NCBI RefSeq assembly: GCF_020911925.1
Contig: NZ_CP087134.1
Span: forward strand, 2,356,001 to 2,420,000
Length of the DNA stretch: 64,000 nucleotides
DNA from: Flavobacterium cupriresistens
Lineage (GTDB): Bacteria > Bacteroidota > Bacteroidia > Flavobacteriales > Flavobacteriaceae
Direction of reading: 5' to 3'
The translations under genes were made by a program, and so were the position numbers. The notes below the pieces were generated by a model. It did not search any database and was not told the origin of the DNA. It worked only from the letters and a program-made list of their open reading frames with translations. Below, one piece after another: positions 1-7,031 of this stretch; the stretch's first letter is position 1; each line of letters starts with the position of its first letter.

Positions 1-1
1 A

Positions 2-370
2 TCACTGGATAGAGGAGTATTGGACAATCATGGAGTCTCTCTTTTATTTAATTTGGGGTATTTAATTTCTATTTCTGGTTTAGGAGTTATGTTTTATTTA
101 CTCAGAAGCATAAATTCTTCCATTAGAAAAGTTACAATCATTCCAGAAGATTCAGCTTATTATCCTGTAGTCATTATTTTAGGATTAATGTCTGGTTTAT
201 TAATGTCTGAAATTCTTATATTTCCATTTCTAAATGGGAAAACTTCAGATTTGTTGTACAATAAAAGTTTGCTTGCATTATTGGGCGGGTTTTCATCAGA
301 TGCAATTTTTAGTATTTTGTACAGTGCAATTAATCAAATGAAAAGAAAATTAGTATTTGAAAATAAATAG
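2..370 (+). CDS. C-terminal part of an uncharacterised membrane protein (cut by window edge)
   Basis: The reading frame is open to the left window edge, so the start is probably outside. A TTG at 20 is possible but nothing favours it. The visible part has hydrophobic segments near the beginning (about FNLGYLISISGLGVMFYLL) and the middle (VVIILGLMSGLLMSEILIF), then a third hydrophobic stretch and a basic tail ending in KRKLVFENK. It is probably an inner-membrane protein with about three helices in the visible part. I recognise no family. No partner gene is visible downstream on the same strand. Confidence 0.5.
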   Translation, partial: SLDRGVLDNHGVSLLFNLGYLISISGLGVMFYLLRSINSSIRKVTIIPEDSAYYPVVIILGLMSGLLMSEILIFPFLNGKTSDLLYNKSLLALLGGFSSDAIFSILYSAINQMKRKLVFENK

Positions 371-757
371 CTTAAACGACTCAGAGGTAAAATCTAAAAC
401 AAACAAACACAATATGTTATAAAGGGTTTGTTTATAAGATTGAATTAATTTTTCATCTTGTATATAAAATTGCCGAGTTATATATTTGGCTTCTTTGTTA
501 TTTGATTCTGATAAACATGCATTTCACTTATCATTCTTTCTATTGTTTTGTGAAATATGTATCTTTAAAAATAGAGCTATTAATCCTAAAGATAAATTCA
601 TCAAAATAACATTGAATATGTTTTTTACTAACGTGAGTTGGAACTGTTGTTATCAAAAAAAATATTTGATGAATAACAAATGAATTTCTTTTAAATTCGT
701 TCCATTTTTGCTTTCTTTTTGTGGATCAATATTTTTTGTAATTGATTCATTGGTTTA
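371..757. other. Intergenic, no supported gene
   Basis: Very AT-rich sequence between the partial membrane gene and the first tRNA-derived repeat. A 65-codon TTG-started frame (486-683) has no recognisable motif and a low-complexity composition, so I do not call it. The last part (about 715-757) is loosely similar to the sequence before the second repeat copy near 2.88 kb, which suggests both are relics of the same insertion-site sequence. Confidence 0.4.
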
Positions 758-836
758 TGGAATTGATTTTACTATAAAAACAAAAACCTTCAACAGAAGT
801 TGAAGGTTTTAAAAGTTCAGCGGAGGAAGAGGGATT
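758..836. repeat. tRNA-Ser 3'-end repeat with hairpin, copy 1
   Basis: The repeat holds a strong hairpin (arms AACCTTCAAC and GTTGAAGGTT near 785-810) followed by TTCAGCGGAGGAAGAGGGATT at 816-836. That last part matches 20 of 21 bases of the minus-strand 3' end of the tRNA-Ser at 6.6 kb. About 75 bp of this unit recur at 2915-2996. I read it as an old attachment-site copy (tRNA tail plus terminator) left by integration at tRNA-Ser. Confidence 0.7.
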
Positions 837-986
837 TTAACTATTGCTTCTTATCCCGCTTTTATATGGCATTTCTAAATGTTTTTTTATCCAGCTAATT
901 ATCCGCTTTTGAATATAAAAAAACATATGTTTTTGAAATTATACGCTTTTGCATAAAAATAGAAAATATATTTTTTGATGATAGTA

Positions 987-2237
987 TTAAGATACTATAA
1001 ATGCGGCAGTCATTAATTCTTGTTCTGCTCTTGAGATTCCAATTTTTTTAGCAATTACTTTCCAGCAACTCACAGCTTCAATAACTTCGTTTATGATTTT
1101 ATCCATTTGGCTGTCATCTAGGCGAAAATATTCTCCAACACTTTTGGCAAGATTAAAATCAAGCTCGTTATTATGAGTATCTATATTTAAGGCAAGTCCA
1201 TCCTTATCTATTGAGGGGTTAATATCATAAGCTGGAGAAAGTATCCATCCTTCGTTAGTTAATATGAAGCCATGATTTCTTAGGTGATCATCAGTGTTAG
1301 AAACGGCAATATTAAAAACTATCCTGCGCCATAGCTGCTGTAAGTTTTCATTAATTTTTACTCCATAGTTTTGAATAAAATCAGCGATGTCAAGATAGCT
1401 TGGCATATTATCTCGAATTGTATCTTCACTATTAGAAGTCATTGTCATTGCCGACGCAAAATGTATTCTTTGTTCTTTTTCCCGATCGAATCGTTTTGTG
1501 AAAAAAGTATTGTAATTGCCGGCTATCTTTTCAATCTTGCTTGGCGCCATATTTATTCCAGCTTTAAGAGCTAGTTCATAGGTAAGCATCTCCCATGCTG
1601 CCTTATCAATTGTATCATTTTTTGAAGGAAACTTTGCTATCCAGAGTTCCTTATTATCATCAAGAATATTAGCTTTTGGCCTGGCTCCTCCAAGAGAAGA
1701 GCCTGGAGCCATTAATATTGAAAGCCATTTTTGGATCTCTTTATCATCATCATTCTCCAGCATTTTTGCAGCGTTCTGCAGTTCACGGACGGAAGACCAC
1801 GGTGGAGTAGGGCTGGCATTATTATTGTCTAAAAATGGTCCGTCGAGCTCAGTCTTAAAACGCAGTGCTCCCATGCGGCTTTCATCATAAACACCTAGGA
1901 GATAATCTATATCATAAAGTGTTTGTGCTTTTTCTCCGTTCCCTTTAGCCTGCTGGTTGGCGCGTCTTTTCATCAATGTTCGCCCCCATGTATCAGGCAT
2001 ACTATCGAGGAAAATACCAAAGTTTTCTTTATTATTTGGGAATTGTGGGCCTGAATAAAACTGAATATCCGGATCAAAAAGTATCTGTTCTTTAGAATTA
2101 ATCCACATTTTATCGTATTCGAAGCTGAATGATTTCTTGCCTTTGGCAAAATGTGCTGACAGTATGCCTGTTAACTCAGGTTTTTGCATACCCTTCCAAT
2201 GCGCGTAAACATATATATCAAATTTGTTCTGTGCCAT
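987..2237 (-). CDS. hipA: HipA-family serine/threonine kinase toxin
   Basis: This 416-residue protein is a HipA-type kinase, the toxin half of a type II toxin-antitoxin pair. Visible hallmarks are the glycine-rich ATP-binding loop SSLGGARPKA (180-189), the KRFDR motif (248-252), the catalytic loop NTDDH (314-318) and the metal-binding SPAYDINP (334-341). Known HipA proteins phosphorylate translation factors (GltX in E. coli) and induce dormancy; the target here is unknown. It lies 9 bp downstream of the HTH antitoxin gene on the same strand, the usual hipBA order. The module sits between two copies of a tRNA-Ser 3'-end repeat, which suggests it arrived with an integrated island. All catalytic motifs are present, so it is probably active. 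Confidence 0.93.
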   Translation of the reverse strand: MAQNKFDIYVYAHWKGMQKPELTGILSAHFAKGKKSFSFEYDKMWINSKEQILFDPDIQFYSGPQFPNNKENFGIFLDSMPDTWGRTLMKRRANQQAKGNGEKAQTLYDIDYLLGVYDESRMGALRFKTELDGPFLDNNNASPTPPWSSVRELQNAAKMLENDDDKEIQKWLSILMAPGSSLGGARPKANILDDNKELWIAKFPSKNDTIDKAAWEMLTYELALKAGINMAPSKIEKIAGNYNTFFTKRFDREKEQRIHFASAMTMTSNSEDTIRDNMPSYLDIADFIQNYGVKINENLQQLWRRIVFNIAVSNTDDHLRNHGFILTNEGWILSPAYDINPSIDKDGLALNIDTHNNELDFNLAKSVGEYFRLDDSQMDKIINEVIEAVSCWKVIAKKIGISRAEQELMTAAFIVS

Positions 2238-2246
2238 CTCTTCTAA

Positions 2247-2534
2247 TTATAATAACTCTAAGTCCTGCAACTTTCTTCCAAAAACATCATCCGCTGCAAG
2301 TTTAAGAAAATCTTCCTGAAGCCCTAAGGCACGAAGTACATTAAAATAAGCACCAATAGCTACACCTGCATTTCCCTGTTCGATAAGGTACAATGTTGAT
2401 CTTGCAATATCTGCACGCTCAGCTAATTGAACAGTAGTAAGTTTACGTCTTTTTCTTGCCAGTTTAATATTTTCTCCCATTTGTTCCATCATCTCCTGAT
2501 ATTTAGGATAAATGATTTGTTTCTTTCTGTTCAT
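2247..2534 (-). CDS. hipB: HipB-like antitoxin, XRE-family HTH repressor
   Basis: This is a 95-residue helix-turn-helix protein. The HTH core, about residues 18-75, contains IKLARKRRKLTTVQLAERAD followed by IARSTLYLIEQG, typical of Cro/C1-type (HTH_3) antitoxins. It immediately precedes the HipA kinase gene (9-bp gap), so the two are expected to be co-transcribed and to form a complex that neutralises the kinase and represses the operon. A perfect 23-bp-arm palindrome lies 30 bp upstream of the start and is the likely operator. The C-terminal tail (FGRKLQDLELL) probably mediates contact with HipA, as in other HipB proteins; this is inference. Confidence 0.88.
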   Translation of the reverse strand: MNRKKQIIYPKYQEMMEQMGENIKLARKRRKLTTVQLAERADIARSTLYLIEQGNAGVAIGAYFNVLRALGLQEDFLKLAADDVFGRKLQDLELL

Positions 2535-2564
2535 ACGTTCAATATTATATTACTGATGCTACTG

Positions 2565-2615
2565 ATGATTGTTATTCCATACAAAATTAATTATTTTGTA
2601 TGGAATAACAATCAT
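2565..2615. promoter_or_regulatory. Long perfect palindrome upstream of hipBA, likely operator
   Basis: The two 23-bp arms (2565-2587 and 2593-2615) are exact reverse complements separated by 5 bp. The arm begins ATGATTGTTATTCCATAC. The palindrome starts 30 bp upstream of the hipB start codon. HipB proteins bind palindromic operators, so an autoregulatory site is the simplest reading. The arms are much longer than a usual HipB half-site, so a transcribed hairpin or a mobile hairpin insertion is also possible. Confidence 0.65.
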
Positions 2616-2737
2616 TTGTTGGTTGTTTTATGTTCTTCTTGTTCTTCCCGTTCTCCTTGTTCGATTGTTTTTATAGTACAATGCTATTTCGATATTTTTT
2701 AAACTCGATATAAGATTAAAAAATATTGAAAACTTAA

Positions 2738-3007
2738 ATACTCATAAATGAATCTTGGAATGCTTTATTATCATCTGAAAAATGCAGTAGTTCTTATAGT
2801 AAAAGTAAGCTTGCAATTCTTTTCTATGTCTTGATGGATGAAGGTATTTTATTTTTTGATTCAACTGATGCAAAAAAAACAGAATCAGTTTTCAGGAATT
2901 TATTGGTTCCTGGAATCGATTTTACTATAAAAAGAAAAAACCTTCAACAGAAGTTGAAGGTTTCAAAAGTTCAGCGGAGAAAGAGGAATTCGAACAAATT
3001 TTTATGA
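2738..3007 (+). pseudogene. C-terminal gene fragment, RteC-like
   Basis: One frame reads without stops from about 2738 to TGA at 3005-3007. It includes SKLAILFYVLMDEGILFFD and KTESVFRNLLVPG, a hydrophobic and charged pattern that resembles the C-terminal part of RteC-type proteins of Bacteroidota conjugative elements. No start is visible, and a stop lies just upstream. The frame runs through the hairpin and tRNA-derived repeat, whose translation (NLQQKLKVSKVQRRKRNS) is therefore probably an accidental tail. I take it as the remnant of a mobile-element gene truncated at the attachment site. The family assignment is tentative. Confidence 0.4.
2915..2996. repeat. tRNA-Ser 3'-end repeat with hairpin, copy 2
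   Basis: This is a direct repeat of 758-833 with a few differences. It has the same hairpin (AACCTTCAAC/GTTGAAGGTT), then a segment at 2968-2994 that matches the tRNA-Ser 3' end (minus strand) at 25 of 27 bases, including TTCGAAC of the T-loop. Together with copy 1 it brackets hipBA, and with the intact tRNA it brackets the two-gene module at 3.1-6.2 kb. Confidence 0.72.
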
Positions 3008-3120
3008 CGAACTAATACAGAATTTTTTGAAACCCTTTAATCCATGTTAGGTGGAATTGAAAAGTAATTTAAGATTATATTCTGCTTTCTAATTCTCCAA
3101 TCTTTGTTAGTACATCTAGT

Positions 3121-5073
3121 TTATTCAAGGTTAGAATTCTGAATTATGCCGACAACAAATGAATCCTTGTCTACTATTTCAAAATCTGCAAATGATCCAA
3201 TCTCAATTTCTACAGCATTTTTGATCAGAGATATTGCTTCATCTTTCGAAAGGTCATGCTCTTCAGCGTACCTTTTGGTCCATTTTTGAGGATCGGATTC
3301 AAATTTTTCGATGGCTTTCCCATCAGTGACAGCGTCTACTTTCACCATCAGTTCCTCGTCGTACCAATCTTTGTGGCGGCAGTACTTCATCTTAAAGGAA
3401 TTTTCAAAATCGGCCACTATGATTTTATCGTTTATCACATTGCTGAATGAGGTATATACATCAATGCTGTCGTATCTTCCTAGCAAGTATTTTGAAAGAG
3501 GGTTATTGTGGTGCACATCCTGAAGATTTGATTTTCTGATAAATTTTTTCTGATTCAGGAAATTTTCGTCCTTATAGCTGTAAATGGACGGCAGGATGAT
3601 AACGTTAGGTGTTATTTTTTTGGCTTTCAATGAATTGATGCATTTGGAAAGCAGTTCGGAAATGTCCTGATCGGTTGCATAGTGAAGCTCCTTAATATTT
3701 AGCGAACTGAAAAAGCGATCGTCAATCCATCTGCCGGTTTCGCCTCCGATCTGGCTTATATTGTATATTGTCTGGTAATGCCTGCCGTTAATAAACATAA
3801 TCTTGGCCTGTTCAAAAAAGGTTTTCTGGCCTATAAATTTTGAATCTTGGAAAACAGCTTCCGTATTTTTTCTGCTGTGGAACAAATTTCGGATGAAGGC
3901 GGCATCCTGCCATGCCTTGCCAATTAGTTCCCTGAATTCGCTTATCTTTCCATCATCCAGATTTTCCTCGGCTATTTCGCTGTATTTTGCGTTGATGCTC
4001 TCTTTTTTGATGCTCCTGAAGCTCTGCAGGATCGGTTCAGTCCTTCTTGTTAGTGCATCCAGATCTTCAACATTTAAAATAGGTTTCCATTTGTCAAAAT
4101 GTGAGCTGATGTCAGCCACCGCCAATTTAAGGGATTCGTATAAACCGACCGATTGGGATAATTCTTGTTCCTCTAGGCTGGCAGGATTGAAATAATAGTG
4201 CTCATCCCTTATCAGATTAACAAGGAACCCGTAAGTCAGCCATTGATTCGGTGAAGGAGGGGAATAGGCAATACCGTCGGGCCTTTCCATATAATCCCAG
4301 TCGCTCCACTCCAAATAGTCCATATTTGGATTTGACGTGAAAAGGATTATGTCAGACAGAATCTCTTCAGAATCGGCAGGAATCCTCATTTTTTCTAGGA
4401 ATTGGGCAACGGTTTCAGGTTCCATTTTTCCGATTGCAAACAGAAAGATGATCCAATAGTTCAAACCACTGATGACATGCCTTTTATAATCATTTCTCTT
4501 TTTTATCTGACCGTAAAGTGCCATCGCAGATTTCAGCTGGGCCTTATCCAGCCTGTTGAAATTGCTTTTTATATTCCATTTCAGATCGTTGGAAGTATCG
4601 TTATACCAGTTGATCTGCTGAAACTGGACAAATACCTTGTCAAACATTTGCAAATCGCTGTTCATTACGATATGATAAAGTAGCCTATTGAAGCCATTGT
4701 AGCCGGAATAGAAGAAGGTATTCACTGCAGTCAGTTCATCTATTTTGTAGCTTTCGGTAGTGAAGTCCGGGTATCGGATCGAGTAACTTAAAAGACTTGA
4801 TAAGAGACTTGCCGCTCGATTAGTCGCGATACCATGTAGTTTTTGATTTTTTATATTTTCCTTGGATTTGGAATAGCTCAAAGGATAGTAATAGGCGGGC
4901 AGGGTAATGTACTCGCTAAAAATGCTGATAGAATTGTTGGCAACGCTCAGACCAAGTAGCTTGCCAATGAAATTATTCAAAACCGTGAAGGTTTCCAGAC
5001 TGTCGTTCTCTATTGCTTTAGCGACAGAAGCGGCTATCGTGCTTCTTATTCCGTAGGTAATATCATCATTCAT
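3121..5073 (-). CDS. Uncharacterised 650-residue protein, partner of the upstream membrane protein
   Basis: I do not recognise a family. The protein has no signal peptide or membrane segment and appears mostly helical, with alternating hydrophobic and charged segments. The C-terminal ~100 residues are acidic and lysine-rich (for example DEAISLIKNAVEIEIGSF) and could form a small alpha/beta domain. A DYLEWSDWDYMERPDG stretch near residue 260 is rich in aromatic residues. The start lies 10 bp downstream of the stop of a four-helix membrane protein on the same strand, so the two are almost certainly one operon. Location in a tRNA-associated island next to a toxin-antitoxin module suggests an accessory, possibly defensive, role; this is inference from context only. 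Confidence 0.7.
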   Translation of the reverse strand: MNDDITYGIRSTIAASVAKAIENDSLETFTVLNNFIGKLLGLSVANNSISIFSEYITLPAYYYPLSYSKSKENIKNQKLHGIATNRAASLLSSLLSYSIRYPDFTTESYKIDELTAVNTFFYSGYNGFNRLLYHIVMNSDLQMFDKVFVQFQQINWYNDTSNDLKWNIKSNFNRLDKAQLKSAMALYGQIKKRNDYKRHVISGLNYWIIFLFAIGKMEPETVAQFLEKMRIPADSEEILSDIILFTSNPNMDYLEWSDWDYMERPDGIAYSPPSPNQWLTYGFLVNLIRDEHYYFNPASLEEQELSQSVGLYESLKLAVADISSHFDKWKPILNVEDLDALTRRTEPILQSFRSIKKESINAKYSEIAEENLDDGKISEFRELIGKAWQDAAFIRNLFHSRKNTEAVFQDSKFIGQKTFFEQAKIMFINGRHYQTIYNISQIGGETGRWIDDRFFSSLNIKELHYATDQDISELLSKCINSLKAKKITPNVIILPSIYSYKDENFLNQKKFIRKSNLQDVHHNNPLSKYLLGRYDSIDVYTSFSNVINDKIIVADFENSFKMKYCRHKDWYDEELMVKVDAVTDGKAIEKFESDPQKWTKRYAEEHDLSKDEAISLIKNAVEIEIGSFADFEIVDKDSFVVGIIQNSNLE

Positions 5074-5083
5074 AAAAAAATAA

Positions 5084-6211
5084 TCAGTTTTGGTGGTGCA
5101 TCTTCAGCTTGTAAAGATCTAGATAGGCTGCAAGGGTAACTTCCAGTTTTCCATGCCTGCTTTCCTGAGCGCTTTCTAGTATTGTTTTGTCAAATTCATT
5201 CCTATATGTATTCAGTGCTGTTTTTTTTGCAGGATTGGGAGCCGTAAGTAGACAAAATTTTAGGAACCATTTTGACCACCAGCCGTTCTTTCTGTCATTT
5301 ACCCAGAGCAGATCCTCGTTATAGTTGAAGGTTTCATTAAGAGTCATACTTTTAAATGAAATGGTGCTTTGCTGCTTCTTTTTCTGCAAATGAATGTAAA
5401 GCTTCAGAAGTAACAGATTAACGTTTTTGAGTTCCCTGAAGTCTTCTTTTTCCTCCGCCTCGTCATTTGCCGGAGCTACAGTAAAATTTTGGGATAGCAG
5501 TAGAGGCAGACTGACCTGGAATTCATATTGCGTGCAACGCCGTGACGCGAAGCGGGTGTAAATCTCACGGCTGTATTTTTTCAATAGCTGCAGTTTCAGT
5601 TTTTCCTTAGCTTCATCAAGCAACTCTTTTTTGAGCATCTCAGAGATATGTTTGTCATCAGTGAAATGTATGATCTTTCTAAAAAGGTAACCGATAAGAA
5701 GCAGGATTATGATGCATAGATAGGTTCCTGCAAGTACGGCCCTGGTAAAAACGAAATCATTCAAAGTTTCTCTAAAAGTCGACAGCATGATAAAGCAACT
5801 TATGGTTGAAAAGGTAAGATAAAGGGTGAAATAAAGTCGGGATTTTTTGAATAGCAGCTTTATGGTCGTAGGTGATTTCAAAGCAAGATTGGTAATAAGA
5901 AAACCTACCACAACCAGACTCATACTTATTATTGCTGCTATATTGGTGGTTCGCTGGTCGACGACAGTCTTAGCAAGGACTGAATTAAAATCAAGGAAAT
6001 TCAGAATCTCTAAATTTGGAAAACTGGAAAAAGCAAAAAAGATAAGAACCAGCAGGAAAACTGAAAACCAATTATTCCGGTCGCAAAAATGGTTTATGCA
6101 CGCTTTGCAGTGATGTTTAAAAAAGGACAGGTAAAGCTCATTGTGTTGCCTCCTGATCTGCTTTTCGCTTCTGTGTAGCAACCATATATTTGAATAGCGG
6201 ATAAATTTCAT
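5084..6211 (-). CDS. Uncharacterised four-helix membrane protein, first gene of a two-gene operon
   Basis: This 375-residue protein has predicted membrane helices at about residues 48-66 (WFSVFLLVLIFFAFSSF), 92-111 (AAIISMSLVVVGFLITNLAL), 127-147 (YFTLYLTFSTISCFIML) and 158-178 (AVLAGTYLCIIILLLIGYLF). It continues as a long cytoplasmic tail with a coiled-coil-like segment (ELLDEAKEKLKLQLLKKYS, about 192-210). The N-terminus carries Cys/His residues (HHCKACINHFC, 33-43) that could bind metal. I recognise no family. The gene is followed after 10 bp by the 650-residue gene. A membrane anchor plus a large soluble partner would suit a membrane-associated sensor/effector pair, but the sequence shows no enzyme motif. 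Confidence 0.7.
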   Translation of the reverse strand: MKFIRYSNIWLLHRSEKQIRRQHNELYLSFFKHHCKACINHFCDRNNWFSVFLLVLIFFAFSSFPNLEILNFLDFNSVLAKTVVDQRTTNIAAIISMSLVVVGFLITNLALKSPTTIKLLFKKSRLYFTLYLTFSTISCFIMLSTFRETLNDFVFTRAVLAGTYLCIIILLLIGYLFRKIIHFTDDKHISEMLKKELLDEAKEKLKLQLLKKYSREIYTRFASRRCTQYEFQVSLPLLLSQNFTVAPANDEAEEKEDFRELKNVNLLLLKLYIHLQKKKQQSTISFKSMTLNETFNYNEDLLWVNDRKNGWWSKWFLKFCLLTAPNPAKKTALNTYRNEFDKTILESAQESRHGKLEVTLAAYLDLYKLKMHHQN

Positions 6212-6535
6212 TTTTAGATGTAAATTACTAATTGTTGTCTTAAATACTCATTTAATTTTCCAATCAGTTTTTTAATAAATAATCTCAGATTTTTTAATAG
6301 AAAATGAAATGAGCCTGAGTTTTTAGAATGTAATAATAAGCTAAATTATTTTAGGATTTTTACGGGATTCCGTAATTAATAAATTAAACTTAAAAAATCT
6401 ATTTTATGGGCTTATATTTTAAATGAAATAATCTAGAAATAGAATAATTTTTCGCATCTTAAGAACAACGAAAATGCGTCACGAATGCGCTACAAAGTTT
6501 TTGAGTGTTTTTATAAATATTGAAAAGCGGTATAA
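6212..6535. other. Intergenic, AT-rich, no gene seen
   Basis: There is no convincing ORF on either strand. This stretch must contain the promoter of the leftward two-gene operon, but I could not single out a clean TAnnTTTG box. Confidence 0.4.
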
Positions 6536-6537
6536 AA

Positions 6538-6573
6538 GAAAAAACCCTGCGAATCGTTAGATTTGCAGGGTTT
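6538..6573 (-). terminator. Terminator of tRNA-Ser
   Basis: A hairpin with arms AAACCCTGC and GCAGGGTTT is followed, on the minus strand, by a T-run (read TTTTTTCTTTT). It lies about 60 bp downstream of the tRNA-Ser 3' end and is oriented to stop its transcript. Confidence 0.75.
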
Positions 6574-6629
6574 ACCGCTCTTTTTGGCCTTTTTTATAAA
6601 CTTTGAAAAGTCTTTTTTTAAGCCTTCAG

Positions 6630-6714
6630 CGGAGAAAGAGGGATTCGAACCCCCGGACCTGTTACAGTCAACAGTTTTCAAGACTGCCGCATTCGACCGC
6701 TCTGCCATTTCTCC
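6630..6714 (-). tRNA. tRNA-Ser(UGA)
   Basis: Read on the minus strand, the sequence starts GGAGAAATGGCAGAGCGGTC and ends with the T-arm GGTTCGAATCC and the acceptor half TTTCTCC. The 7-bp acceptor stem GGAGAAA/TTTCTCC pairs fully. The anticodon arm is GCAGT-CTTGAAA-ACTGT, giving anticodon UGA (serine). A long variable arm fits a class II tRNA. The discriminator is G and no CCA is encoded. The 3' half is duplicated at about 0.82, 2.97 and (weakly) 27.09 kb, as expected for an integrase attachment site. Confidence 0.95.
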
Positions 6715-6965
6715 AGTATGTTGCTATCATTTGCTGATTGCGAGTGCAAATATAAGACGCTTTTTCGATTATAAAAACTTTTTTTGAACCAATTATTTAG
6801 AATAACTGCATTTTATTATTACTTGGATTCCTTATATATTGGTTTGCTGTGATCTAGCTCTAAACGGAACAACTTTTATATCACTTAATAGTATTTTCGG
6901 GACACTATAGAAAGCAATAACAGGTAATTTTACATTTTATTATTTTTAATTAGTCTAAATTAGGT

Positions 6966-6973
6966 TATATTTG
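6966..6973 (+). promoter_or_regulatory. Probable Bacteroidota -7 box for the TonB receptor operon
   Basis: TATATTTG matches the TAnnTTTG consensus and lies 59 bp before the ATG at 7032. The -33 TTG is not clear at the expected spacing. Confidence 0.45.
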
Positions 6974-7031
6974 CAACTTTTAATCGCCTTTCTGTTATAT
7001 ATTTTATAGCTGCCGCCACAAATACAATGCA

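Noticed and set aside
486..683. 65-residue ORF
   Set aside because: A TTG start, low-complexity translation and no homologous pattern or neighbours make it unconvincing.
6511..6787. Short ORFs over tRNA-Ser
   Set aside because: They overlap a complete tRNA gene and have no protein features.
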